Shown: positions 22,946 through 33,640 of the stretch, in pieces
How the letters are laid out: every line of letters starts with the position of its first letter
Position numbering within the stretch: position 1 is the stretch's first letter
Assembly (NCBI GenBank): GCA_006937955.1
Contig: SSNP01000093.1
Span: 1,145,768-1,209,767 of the forward strand
DNA: 64,000 bases
DNA from: Pachypanchax playfairii
Lineage: Eukaryota; Chordata; Actinopteri; Cyprinodontiformes; Aplocheilidae
Direction of reading: 5' to 3'
Notes under the pieces: model-generated
The model's input: the letters and a program-made list of their open reading frames with translations, nothing else
Told to the model about the DNA's origin: nothing
Databases searched by the model: none
Translations under genes and position numbers: made by a program

Positions 22946-23259
22946 AATAGGAGGTTACACTCACACATTTTATTTTGCTGCGCAACCCCCCAAGAAGTTT
23001 CTCATTCTGTACATACGAAAGCAACAACTGGTTGTTTTCACATTTTTAACCATTTATTTTGTTGACGCAACAGTGCCTGACTTTAGTCACTGTAGGAGAA
23101 GAGCGATTCATCTTTCGCCTTCCGTCTTTTAATGAGGATATTTTAAGTGTGCTGGGAAAATGCCCAAACTGAAAATTTAACAGATGTGCAGATTCCATAT
23201 TTCTGTTGACGTGGGGTTCAGCACTCCATCATGCAACATAAGCCATATTTACCGCTTAC
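22946..23259. other. No gene seen
   Basis: Non-coding sequence with no recognised repeat or exon. Confidence 0.4.
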
Positions 23260-23400
23260 GTGGCCTTTGCTACTTTTGTGCGCTTCATCCTTTTCCTCCT
23301 CATGAGGGTCACCTGAGGCCTCTTTAATCCTGCAATCAGCAGCAGCAATCTGGGCCGTGACTTGGTGAGCCAGCTTCTCAGTAGCGTCCCTTTGGGAAAC
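23260..23400 (-). CDS. Candidate single coding exon, unidentified
   Basis: On the minus strand a pyrimidine-rich acceptor ending CTCTGTTCCTGCAG precedes an open 141-bp segment that closes at a good donor (CAC then GTAAGC). Both borders are phase 0. The 47 residues are charged and helix-prone (EKLAHQVTAQIAAADCRIKE, then an acidic EEEKDE stretch). No partner exon was found and the protein is not recognised, so this could be chance. Confidence 0.3.
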
Positions 23401-23936
23401 CTGCAGGAACAGAGCTCAGTTACAGCCACAACATCCACAGAGAGATTCATGAATGTGCCTCAAATAGGACTTTATCTTATTTAAAAAACAAAACAGACAC
23501 CAGAGAGTTTTCTAAGACTCAACTATCCAAACCTTTCCCTAATTTACACAGTTTAACCAACACTGTTTTATTTGAAAGGGAATGCATATATATATTCTTG
23601 TAGTCATGCAGTAACTGGAAATGAATAATCTTTGCTGTATGGTAATGACAGCAGCAGGGACTGTATGACTTACATTACAGTCCAGTTTGTATATATGCAG
23701 CTCAAATAAAGTCAGCTGTGGGCCACACAAAGTGTTTAGATTATGTCATCTCTGTGTTGCTGTCAGTACGAGCTCATCCACACCCAATAACAGTAATCAC
23801 ACAGAACTCAGGTTTGAACCCAAAAGCACCAATCTGCTGAGCTGGAAAACACAAATCGTTTGAAAATCACTTCCAAATCAGAGAGTTGGAGGTTTGTGTT
23901 TTTGATAAAACCTTTTAAAATAATAATTTACACTTT

Positions 23937-24115
23937 ATTTATCCCTCTAGGGGAAATTATGTCTCTGCAATTAACCCATCCCCATCTGTGAGGAGCAGAG
24001 GGCAGCTATTTTGTAAAGCGCCCAGGGGGCAGATGTGGGGTTTAGTATCTTGCCCAAGGATACTTCGACAAGTAGCTGGTCTCCTTCTCCATTAGGCTAT
24101 GGCCTAATTTGATGC
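23937..24115 (-). repeat. LINE/SINE-like 3' end fragment
   Basis: On the minus strand the fragment includes TATCCTTGGGCAAGATACTA and ends near AATTTCCCCTAGAGGGATAA, the stabiliser-like 3' end seen in many fish retroposons. It is short and diverged. Confidence 0.5.
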
Positions 24116-25980
24116 TAAAAAAGAAGGATGTGTAACTCCTACACTGCACAGTGCAGATGAAACACATTTCTGTGTTTTTAGCTGATGTGCTTTCACCGAC
24201 TGTGCAACAACAACAAAAAGTGTTGGATTGTCTGTCTTTTGTTTTATTTTGTTATAAGTTTAAATTCAAGAATCAGCACATTTTGGCTACAAACAGCTGT
24301 TTACATCAGTAACACATCTGTATTTTTTCCATTCGCCTTTGCAGAATCACTTCTTCCTACTGTCTCCAGTTCTGAATTAGACACTGAGACAGCACATCAG
24401 CCAGTGACCCACCTGGCCAAAGTGTCATCTTTGAGCTCATTTTTGGTTCCTTCAGACAAAAGATTCACATTCTTCTCAGACACACAGCAACATTGAAACA
24501 GCAGTATTGTACAGCGACTACCTTTGTGTATGTGCACCATGAAAAGCCGACACACCCCTCTTTGTGCTGTCTGAGCACACTGAAAACAGCCAGAGAGAAA
24601 TCTAGCAGTGTTTAGAAGAGGAAGGGCACCATTGTTGTTTGTCTCTTGCTGCGCTCAATGTTAAATGTGGTGAGTTTAACATTGTTTGTGTGGTGACCCT
24701 GTTCCCCCCACCTCCCTCCCTCCCTCCCTCCCTCTCACAATCATTCCTAACTTTACACTCATTTGAGTGGCTTCTTCTTCTTTTGAAATGTTGCTGGATT
24801 TTTTGGAAGCTGAACTGGTTCTTGATTTTAACTGAGAAGTGGTTATTTCTCCATCCAGTGATCCAGTAATTAGCCACCGACTTCAAATCCTCTTCATTCC
24901 TGGGTCTTTGACCTCCAGCTGACCTTGACTTCACTGCATACACTTTTGTGTTGTTTATTTTGTTTTCTTGTGCAGTTGCTGTCACCTGATTGTTTCTTCA
25001 TTCAGTCATCATCTGTGTCATTCTTCTGAAAAGGGCAACCCAACTTACCTTCTTGTTCTTTCATTATTCAGAAGTCCAGGTTAATGAACATCTCTCTTAT
25101 TTTAGTTGTTCTTCTTACCCATGTCAGTTGTTTTACTGGGACAACTAGGTGTCATTTAGTGAGTACGTTTTAATCAACTCATGACCTCTGCTTGTTCCTC
25201 TTCTTCCAGGCACTTGTTTTCAACCACTGACCAGAGATGAATGAGCTCAGGCAGGGTCTGAAGAACAGGGTTACTTTGGCATCATCCTCTTCAGTCCCAG
25301 CAACAATTATTAAGAGGACTTTCCTTCTAATATCTAAGGGACTCAGGAAATGTGCTGAAAGACCATCACCACTAACATCCTTCTCATTAATCCCCTTTCT
25401 GTCTGTTTCAGCATGAAAAGAAACATTCATCCCAAAACAAAGTCATCCAAGAGAGCTGTTTATTTTCTTAAACATCCACATATACCTGAGAATAGAGGTA
25501 CTACTAAGTTGTTTCAAACTAGCAAAATCAGATCTACAAACACAGTTTACAGGTCAAAACACTTGCCTCAAATTCATCAGGAGTCCAAGTTCTTACTGAG
25601 GCTCTGAAATACATCAAGTTTCAAAGTTAGCATGATAAATGTGGAGTCCTAGTTGATGCTATCTCCATCACCTCCTCCTGAACCTTACTAAACAACTTAG
25701 CAGTACTCCCTACCTCTGTTCAAAGAACACAACAGAAAGCAGTCCTTACCAATTGACCCCACACATTTGTTAGTTTATGCCCCCAGCGTCCCTGCAGAGG
25801 CACATATATGATCCTCAGCGTAGTTTTTTCCTCACACACTAGAAGGTTCAGCCAGGATGCAAAAACAAATCTGCTAAATAATGGGAGGCCATGAACCTGC
25901 TGGGTGGGGAGAGGGAGGGCAGGGCTGGTGCCTTTTAAAAAGAGGGTCCACTCAGCACTTCTTACAGCAACAGGATGATT
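24116..25980. other. Intergenic, no gene seen
   Basis: No supported gene. A CCCT-type simple repeat lies at about 24711-24733. A plus-strand open stretch after an acceptor-like TTCGCCTTTGCAG near 24345 is the only exon-like signal and is too weak to call. Confidence 0.45.
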
Positions 25981-25991
25981 ATAGGAAAAAG

Positions 25992-26052
25992 AGCCAATCA
26001 GAGAGCAGGATTAACCTGTTGCCTTGATGCCTAGCTGCTACCACTATAAAAG
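25992..26052 (+). promoter_or_regulatory. Candidate promoter: CCAAT and TATA boxes
   Basis: GAGCCAATCAGAGAG near 25990 and TATAAAAG at 26045-26052 have histone-promoter-like spacing of about 50 bp. No coding region starts within 300 bp. It may serve the small plus-strand gene candidate at 26.8-27.4 kb, or be a relic. Confidence 0.35.
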
Positions 26053-26598
26053 AAGTAAACAAAGGGGAGAAGAACAAACTTCAGAAGAGCCAACACACAA
26101 AGCTCTGCCCCCTCATGCACCGACCGACTGCACATTCTGTCTGAAATAATCCACAAAAAAATATACTAAATATCCCATAATTCAATTCTGTCTGTGTAGG
26201 AATTAGAGCACGTAATACATTATTCACTAATAAGGACATATTTATCATGAAATTATTCCACTCCAGGAGAACGTAATCTTAACATGAATAAACAGAAATG
26301 AACATCCATTAATCAAAAATCCCATGGGATGGTGGAATTAAGCTTGTCATTTCATGACAAGAGGTAAATTAAACTTAGAACAAAAGAGACATAATTAAAG
26401 CTGCTATACTCATTTTGCATAATAAATTAGCTTAACATGTTTTTTTCATGCCCATTAACAATGTTTTAACACAGTTTTTTAACACAGCATGTTGTGAAGA
26501 TAAAAAAAAAAAAAGTGGTTCTCCTGTATTTGTCTAAAAACATTAACCAATCATACTTTCCCTGTCATATGGACTTCTGCATTTATTTGGCTTCTGGG

Positions 26599-26750
26599 CT
26601 CCAAAAAAACTGACACATTTTATGGCACAACACCTCTGCTGCGGCGTACACAGCAGCAGGAGAAACATCCACCGGCTGGTTCCACTTCAGGTTCAGGACA
26701 AAGTAACAAATTTGGAAAAAGAAAAAACCCATTTGAAGTTTTAGAAACAA
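26599..26750 (+). other. Possible upstream exon of the 26.8 kb gene; strand ambiguous
   Basis: On the plus strand an open stretch reads GSKKTDTFYGTTPLLRRTQQ and continues to KRKNPFEVLE, a polar, disordered-type sequence. No donor found here has the phase needed by the exon at 26805. The minus strand is also open and reads VLNLKWNQPVDVSPAAVYAA to a stop, so the true coding strand is unresolved. Confidence 0.25.
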
Positions 26751-26804
26751 ACAACGTTTGAACAAAGAGCAAAAAACAGATGAAATATTGGTGTTGCTTT
26801 TCAG

Positions 26805-27370
26805 CGATGGTGAAAAGTACGTGAGTCTGACGGCCTGCAAACAGATGCTGGACACATTGCTGTTGGACAGGTAATTATGTCTTCATCTCATCAACACTTA
26901 TCATGAAATCATTGTCACATTACAATGCTCGAACTTGAGTGTTGTTTTATCATATGTTTTTTTAGCGCGACTATATTTGCTTTGTATATGTTCGCGCCAT
27001 TAGCACTGCATGCTAATGCTACATAAGCACATTTCTGGACATAATATAGCGTTTAACCGTAATAAACTGTTGTTGACATAAAACTTTATCGCCTGGCTAA
27101 GCGTTGAATGATTTTTCAACCGATGTGCATTGTGATAAGACGTCAGTTTGTTTTTATGTAATAATTGTCTGATCGTATGAGAACAGTTGTGTTAAAAATG
27201 AGAAATCCGTTGTGTTTTGTTCTCTCACTGTCAGGCAATTTAATGACAGAAGTATGACGACAACTCTTCTAAAGTTGTGGCAGGCAGAAGGAGAATCCAT
27301 ACGCTTATATGCACAGCTCCGACGCTTATTTGCACAAACATTTGGAGGTATCATACATGCATCTCACTAA
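26805..27370 (+). CDS. Small gene candidate, two exons, unidentified
   Basis: Exon 26805-26870 lies between a strong acceptor (TGTTGCTTTTCAG) and a donor (GTAATT) and encodes DGEKYVSLTACKQMLDTLLLD. Exon 27235-27370 follows an acceptor CTCTCACTGTCAG in matching phase and encodes QFNDRSMTTTLLKLWQAEGE and RLYAQLRRLFAQTFGG before a TAA stop at 27368-27370. A donor-like GTATCA at 27348 would allow a further exon. AATAAA at 27784 is a fitting poly(A) signal. The product would be mostly helical. I do not recognise the family, and the 5' end is unknown. Confidence 0.45.
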
Positions 27371-28003
27371 ATCTCGCTGTTTCTCACTAGTTACATGACT
27401 GTAAACCTCCGCTGGTGTTCTCCCACACTCTCTCGCTGTTAGGTGTGTGGAACTAGACTGCTCTGGCGTTTACGCACCCATGTCTGGCTGAAGCTGTCAA
27501 ACGGTTGCCAAAAAATAATCACCAACTTCTTCAGTGTGAAATAGTGTCACGTGTAACATTTGTTCTAGTTTTTATTGCCCGATCATGAGTTCTTAATATC
27601 AGATATAGAAAACCGTTCTGTTCTGTTACTAACTGTAACTTAATCTGTGTCGTTACCGTCGTGTCCATGCGCGCGTGTATCTGGTGCATCTGTTTACCTA
27701 CTTATAGTGTCATAGTGGATCCTGGATAAAACATCAGACACTTTGTTCTGGCTTGAAACGTGAAGTTTATTCTGCTCCATTTTAATAAAGACCACATTCT
27801 TTTTAAAAACACAGGTTTGTTTGTTTTAAGAGCACATACTCGTAAACTGAAGTGTTTCTTTGTTTTGTTTTCTTTTCTGACATGTTTGAGCCACTAATGT
27901 AGAGCTTCCCGACAGCGTGATGGAAAATTCTGCCTGGTTTCTTTTTCTGGTGATGTTTAGTTGGTTCTGTCTGATCAGATGTCGGGAGGTGACTGACAGG
28001 ATC

Positions 28004-28715
28004 TCATCCAGCTGATCCTGGAGGAGCCAAGGTTGGATCACTTGGAGTTTCATCCATGATGTCAAAGAAGAGACTTGGGTCACGTGTTAAACATGGCTCC
28101 AGCAATCTGTGTGATGAGTCCAAGTTTAGGCCTCTGATTCGTATCTGTTGAAATGAAGAACATGAGTTGGTTCCTAATCTTCTACATGCAAAAGTTACAT
28201 ATGTAGAATGTATAGAAAATATAGAACTAAATTTTAAAAAATGTAAAAAATTTTAGGGTATTGATGAATTAACATCTAATACAATTGTAAAATTTTTTGG
28301 TATAGAGACGTTTTTTTATAATTATAAGCGAGTTGGTGAATTTACTGATTTATGTTATAACTGTTATAACGGTACTAGAATATCAAAATACTGTTAAATG
28401 AGCTCTGGACACCTGGCAACAGGAAAGTATTTATTAATTTTTACCTTCTTATTTGTGACCCTTGCTGCTTGACGCTCCTCAACACGACGTGCGTCTTCAG
28501 CTGAAAGTCTTTCCCACAAAGGTAAAAAGAAAGGATTAAAATCTGCATTAATGTAAAACATAAAACCATATGAATGTTACATAAAAGCTTTAAAATTAAG
28601 CTCATTTACATCGAGACTGATATCCTGGAAATAACTTTAAAATTAACTGTTTTTGTGTTATCTGAAAAACTTATGAAAAGCCTTAATTCTTATCACTTAC
28701 CGGTGATTCTGCCAT
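28004..28715 (-). CDS. Small unnamed gene of about 85 residues, three exons
   Basis: Minus-strand exons: start-codon exon 28697-28715 (MAESPV), exon 28445-28542 (FNPFFLPLWERLSAEDARR and ERQAARVTNKK), and terminal exon 28004-28144 (IRIRGLNLDSSHRLLEPCL to a proline-rich tail and TGA). The borders between the last two are clean (AAG then GTAAAA; TTTCAACAG then ATACGA), phase 0. The first junction is less certain: the strong donor GTAAGT after CCG gives the wrong phase, whereas a weaker GTGATA four bases on keeps the frame. The sequence has the look of a real conserved small protein, with a charged helix in the middle, but I do not recognise it. It is convergent with the 26.8 kb candidate. Confidence 0.5.
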
Positions 28716-29439
28716 GTTACGGTACTTGAATAAACTTTGTTTACATTTGATAACATTCTAAGCTAGGCAATTTGAAATTGAGTATATCACTTTTAACAAA
28801 TAGAGACGTTTACATCGTTTTAACATCGTTACTTAGATTCAAATCAAAACATACTGTAGTGCATGACTTTACACAAAGGACCACCATCACTGTTAATGAA
28901 TCCCTGGAAACATCCTGGAACCATCCTGACCTTACATTTGTGATCCTGCAGACATTTTTGTCAAGGAGGAAGTTGGCAGAAGGGTTTAATCATTATTGTT
29001 ATCAGATGTCCAAAGAGTTCTGAGAACTATATCCTGCAGGGGGCTCTGTGGGTCCACCATTCAGGTAGGACGTCCTGCGGGGTCACAGGGCATCCAACAC
29101 TTTGACTGACCCCTAAGGGGTCAAGAAGAAGGGTGAAGAAAAATTCACAGGAGTTTTTTTTATGTAGATTTCAGGATCTGCACGCTTTTGAAGCGAATGA
29201 TCTCTATGTTGGAGAAAGGACGTTATCTTTAGTGTGGTCAGGGTCTGATATGGAATTCTGACTTTTCATGTGTATTTGAATCACTATTTCTAACATCAAG
29301 CAGTCTCTTCATTACAGCACAAAGAAAATCAGTTTCTTTGATCAAACCATTTTTAAAAACACCCAAGGGAATTCCTGTTACAGGAAATCAGACAGAAACA
29401 GTATTCTTTATGCAAAAGTGTGTTACATCTCGATTGCCT
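28716..29439. other. Intergenic, no gene seen
   Basis: Contains the presumed upstream region of the minus-strand small gene. No other feature recognised. Confidence 0.4.
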
Positions 29440-29496
29440 TTAAATGTCCTGTATCCTGCTATTTTTTAAGCTTTCAATATCTGGGATAGACACATA

Positions 29497-31098
29497 CAGT
29501 GGGGCAAAAAAGTATTTAGTCAGCCACCAATTGTGTAAGTTCTCCCACTTAAAAAGATCAGAGAGGCCTGTAATTTTCATCATAGGTATACCTCAACTAT
29601 GAGAGACAAAATGAGGAAAAAAAATCCAGAAAATCACATTGTCTGATTTTTAAAGAATTTATTTGCAAATGATGGTGGAAAATAAGTATTTGGTCAATAA
29701 CAAAAGTTAATCTCAATACTTTGTTATATAGCCTTTGTTGGCAATGACAGAGGTCAAACGTTTTCTGTAAGTCTTCACAAGGTTTTCACACACTGTTGCT
29801 GGTATTTTGGCCCATTCCTCCATGCAGATCTCCTCTAGAGCAGTGATGTTTTGGGGCTGACGCTGGGCAACACGGACTTTCAACTCCCTCCAGAGATTTT
29901 CTATGGGGTTGAGATCTGGAGACTGGCTAGGCCACTCCAGGACCTTGAAATGCTTCTTACGAAGCCACTCCTTCGTTGCCCGGGCGGTGTGTTTGGGATC
30001 ATTGTCATGCTGAAAGACCCAGCCACGTCTCATTTTCAATGCCCTTGCTGATGGAAGGAGGTTTTCACTCAAAATCTTACGATACATGGCCCCATTCATT
30101 CTTTCCTTTACATGGATCAGTCGTCCTGGTCCCCTTGCAGAAAAACAGCCCCAAAGCATGATGTTTCCACCCCCATGCTTTACAGTAGGTATGGTGTTCT
30201 TTGGATCCAACTCAGCATTCTTTCCCCTCCAAACACGACAAGTTGAGTTTCTACCAAAAACTTCTATTTTGGTTTCATCTGACCATATGATGTTCTCCCA
30301 ATCCTCTTCTGGATCATCCAAATGCTCTCTAGCAAACCGCAGACGGGCCTGGACGTGTCCTGGCTTCAGCAGGGGGACACGTCTGGCACTGCAGGATTTG
30401 AGTCCCTGGCGGCGTAGTGTGTTACTGATGGTAGCCTTTGTTACTTTGGTCCCAGCTCTCTGCAGGTCATTCACTAGGTCCCTCCGTGTGGTTCTGGGAT
30501 TTTTGCTCACCGTTCTTGTGATCATTTTGACCCCACGGGGTGAGATCTTGCGTGGAGCCCCAGATCGAGGGAGATTATCAGTGGTCTTGTATGTCTTCCA
30601 TTTTCTAATAATTGCTCCCACAGTTGATTTCTTCACACCAAGCTGCTTACCTATTGCAGATTCAGTCTTCCCAGCCTGGTGAAGGTCTACAATTTTGTTT
30701 CTGGTGTCCTTTGACAGCTCTTTGGTCTTGGCCATAGTGGAGTTTGGAGCGTGACTGTTTGAGGTTGTGGACAGGTGTCTTTTATACTGATAACGAGTAC
30801 ACACAGGTGCCATTAATACAGGTAACGAGTGATGGACCGAGGAGCCTCTTAAAGAAGTTACAGGTCTGTGAAAGCCAGAAATCTTACTTGTTTGTAGGTG
30901 ACCAAATACTTATTTTCCACCATAATTTGCAAATAAATTCTTTAAAAATCAGACAATGTGATTTTGTGGATTTTTTTTCCTCATTTTGTCTCTCATAGTT
31001 GAGGTATACCTATGATGAAAATTACAGGCCTCTCTGATCTTTTTAAGTGGGAGAACTTACACAATTGGTGGCTGACTAAATACTTTTTTGCCCCACTG
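29497..31098 (-). mobile_element. Tc1/mariner element, copy 2, apparently complete
   Basis: 1602 bp with inverted ends of about 200 bp beginning CAGTGGGGCAAAAAAGTATT, flanked by TA (29495-29496 and 31099-31100). It carries an uninterrupted transposase gene on the minus strand. The inner part of each inverted end repeats the outer theme (AAATACTTATTTTCCACCA), consistent with the two-binding-site ends of the IR/DR Tc1 group. Confidence 0.96.
29713..30735 (-). CDS. Tc1 transposase, intact
   Basis: Cut-and-paste transposase of 340 residues with no stop or frameshift. The start is the ATG at 30735 (MAKTKELSKD); an in-frame upstream extension to 30813 lies in the inverted-end side and is unlikely to be used. 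Residues 1-110 form the paired-like helix-turn-helix DNA-binding region (HQAGKTESAIGKQLGVKKST, then SGAPRKISPR with a GRPR-like hook). The DDE catalytic residues are D153 (IIWSDETK), D244 (QHDNDPKHTA) and E279 (SPDLNPIENLW), giving the DD34E spacing of Tc1 enzymes. Length and spacing equal those of fish Tc1 transposases. It may be functional; copies 1 and 3 are broken versions of nearly the same protein. Confidence 0.95.
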   Translation of the reverse strand: MAKTKELSKDTRNKIVDLHQAGKTESAIGKQLGVKKSTVGAIIRKWKTYKTTDNLPRSGAPRKISPRGVKMITRTVSKNPRTTRRDLVNDLQRAGTKVTKATISNTLRRQGLKSCSARRVPLLKPGHVQARLRFAREHLDDPEEDWENIIWSDETKIEVFGRNSTCRVWRGKNAELDPKNTIPTVKHGGGNIMLWGCFSARGPGRLIHVKERMNGAMYRKILSENLLPSARALKMRRGWVFQHDNDPKHTARATKEWLRKKHFKVLEWPSQSPDLNPIENLWRELKVRVAQRQPQNITALEEICMEEWAKIPATVCENLVKTYRKRLTSVIANKGYITKY

Positions 31099-31602
31099 TA
31101 TATCATAAAATCTTACTTTTGGTATTATAGTCTTCATTTGTCCTAAAGTATAACTTATATTCTCGAGCAAATAGGAAGTAAAACCTAAAATCCCATCTCT
31201 CCTTCAAGCCCCCTCCTTGTGAGCGCTGCCCCTCAAGCTGTCTGAATAAAATGGTGAATAAATTCCTGTAACTCTCACAGCCAAATGAACATTTTCACTG
31301 AGACATTTTTAGAAAGTAAAATGCTAAATACGGTGGTGCTTCTTGCTTCAGACTCTTGCAGATCGGTGTGCGTGTGTTTAATCAGCAGGGGTAGCCCAGA
31401 CATGCTGGGCAGGTCCTGGTGTAACATTGTTATAGTCAGTCATTTTCCAGGAGAGAGTGGAGCAGCTGCTCAGAGCGCAGGATTCAGGAGGATTACTGAG
31501 AAATAAACCAAAAACCACACTGGAAGGTTTAATAAGGAAATAACATCACAACATGGTTAAAAGCTCCAAATAGTTGATTTTACAGTTGATACAGGACCTT
31601 TA

Positions 31603-32156
31603 ACAAAATGTTAATTTTGCTGTTTCAATGAATTCAAAGAATTTATGATCAGGAAAGGTAGTTTGAAAATGAGTTTCAGGAAATCTTAGTGTGCTTTCGG
31701 GAATTATGGAAAAGATCATGTTGTGATAAAGAAGATTCAGACAGAGAATAGATCGGGCAGCCAAGAAGATTAAACAAAATCAAAATAAAAAAACAATCAA
31801 AACAAAATCCTGTCCAATAACAAAGACATTGTTACCATAAAGACAGTCAAACATGGTCCAAATTAAATCAACAACAAATCATAACAATCTGACCAAAATA
31901 AACACTGTTACTATTTAAAAAAATAAATAAAACCATTAGATATTAATGAATCAACTCCTTTTAAATGTTCATGTTCCTCCAGCAACACGTTGAGGTGAGC
32001 TATTTTCTAGATAAGTCTATTGATTAGCTCTAGATCAGTAAATCTATCTGAATTTAGTTTTTTCAGTTGGCATTTATCAAAAAAGTTTTTGTACTTAATA
32101 ACTCCTCTGCCAGAACTATGTGTAGCCCCACCTCTTGTCGAGTCGGGGACACGCAT
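31603..32156. other. AT-rich, no gene seen
   Basis: No exon. A-rich stretches (31770-31930) have no recognisable source. Confidence 0.4.
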
Positions 32157-32177
32157 ACAGTACAGACCAAAAGTTTC

Positions 32178-32345
32178 TGTCTTGTTAGAAGCGAGTGCAA
32201 ACAAGCCTGGTAAGCACTACTCGTGGGATATGATGTGAAATTGTGCTGTCAGACATTTTATTCTACTCTCTTGAAAGCCCCCTTCCCCCACAGGAGGGCG
32301 CTCATGTACAGAGTATGGAGTTTAGATATGTCCACTATTATAACA
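32178..32345 (-). repeat. gypsy 3' LTR (168 bp)
   Basis: Matches the LTR at 37106-37278 along its length (shared TTTTATTCTACTCTCT and CCCCCACAGGAGGG). On the element strand it starts TGTTA and ends AGACA. About 10% visible differences and a small internal indel suggest an old insertion. Confidence 0.93.
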
Positions 32346-32356
32346 TTCCCCTTCCT
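32346..32356 (-). other. gypsy polypurine tract
   Basis: AGGAAGGGGAA on the element strand lies directly before the 3' LTR, the expected plus-strand primer. Confidence 0.85.
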
Positions 32357-32539
32357 GAGCCAAGACCAATTACCTAAAAACACAGTCTTAAACCTTTCAA
32401 ATTAATTTTGTGTTTTAACTCTGAAAAATAAACATTATTTTGAACATGAACCACTATCTGGCTATGAAGGTGGAGTGGACTACCCATTCCTTCAGCTGAG
32501 TGAAGGGAGGCTGGTCACTCAGACGTCCAAGGATACCTT

Positions 32540-33640
32540 CTACTTAAAAACAAAGTCCTTACGGTATCTTGGAGGATTTCTCTCTCTGGCTGGATACCTT
32601 CCCTCTGGCTGCTGGTTGGTTAGAGATGAAGGCAGCCTTGATTTACATGGTAGATCTGGTGTAGGGTTATCCTCAGGCAGAATAACACCAGAGTTATCTT
32701 CGGATCCTCCCTTAGCTGGTCTGAGTGTGACGAGATGACTCCTGTTCCGTTGTAGAACTCCACTGGGCGACTGGACCAGATAGGAACGTTGTGCGTCTGC
32801 TCCAGCTATAACTGTCCCACTTTCTTTCATGTCCTTAATCCAAACTTGATCTCCAGGGTGAAGACTTGGAAGATCATGCGCTTCTGTTTCTCTTTCTCCT
32901 TCTTTTCTCTCTCTCTCAGAGATGCAACGTCGGGCCACTTTGGTCCGAGACAGGATGGAAGAATGGGCTCTGTGCTTCTGAGCTTTCTTCCCAATAGGAG
33001 TCCTGCCGGGCTGTAACCATTGGCGAGCGGCGTCGCCCGGTATGCCATGAGTGCAAGGTAGGGATCTCTCTCTTTCCGCAGTAGGGTTTTCACCGTCCTC
33101 ACGGCTCGTTCCGCCTCTCCATTACTCTGGGGAAACTCTGGACTGGAGGTGGTATGGACAAAGCCCCACTCAAGCAAACTTTTGGAAGTGCTCCAATGAG
33201 AACTGTGGTCCATTGTCACTCCGAATCTCTGCTGGGATGGCGTGTTTCACAAACATGGACTTCATGTGTTCCACCACTGCCACAGAAGTAGTAGCATGTA
33301 AGCCTACTTCTATAAAACTGCTGAAATAGTCCACTATTATCAGGTACTGGCTGTTATCCCAAAAGAATAAATCTGCGCCTACCAACTCCCACAGTCATGT
33401 TGAAAAATCTGTAGGTGGCAGTGTTTCTCTGTGGAGTGGCTTTTCTTTGGCACACATGTCACATTCTGACACGAGCTTCTGCAGTTCGATGCAGAGTCCC
33501 AGCAACCATACTGACTGTTTCTCTCTCTCCCTGGACTTCGCGATGCCCTGGTGACCTGTGTGCAGGCGGTCCAAGATGTGTTTTTGCAGTGACTTGGGAA
33601 TGACTATTCGTGTCCCCTTTAGTAACAAGCCATTTTCCAC
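32540..33640 (-). pseudogene. gypsy integrase region, broken
   Basis: Pieces in different frames: a zinc-finger part (HILDRLHTGHQGIAKSR, CDMCAKEK), a core with VDYFSSFIEVG and IRSDNGPQFS, a core end with GEAERAVRTVKTLL and ATPLANGYSPAGLLLGRK, and a C-terminal part (LHPGDQVWIKDM) ending at 32540. At least two frame breaks separate them. The family function is insertion of element cDNA. Confidence 0.9.

Larger units (their letters stand above)
29440..31602 (+). mobile_element. TTAA-flanked miniature element, copy A, split by Tc1
   Basis: TTAA at 29440-29443 and 31599-31602 bound a non-coding element matching copy B (34957-35512) in the same orientation, for example CTTATATTCTCGAG, CCTGTAACTCTC and AAACCACACTGGA. 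The Tc1 copy at 29497-31098 sits inside with a TA duplication. The host element is about 560 bp without it. Confidence 0.8.

Noticed and set aside
24185..24496. 103-residue frame after an acceptor-like site
   Set aside because: Only the second half looks protein-like, with no donor or partner exon.
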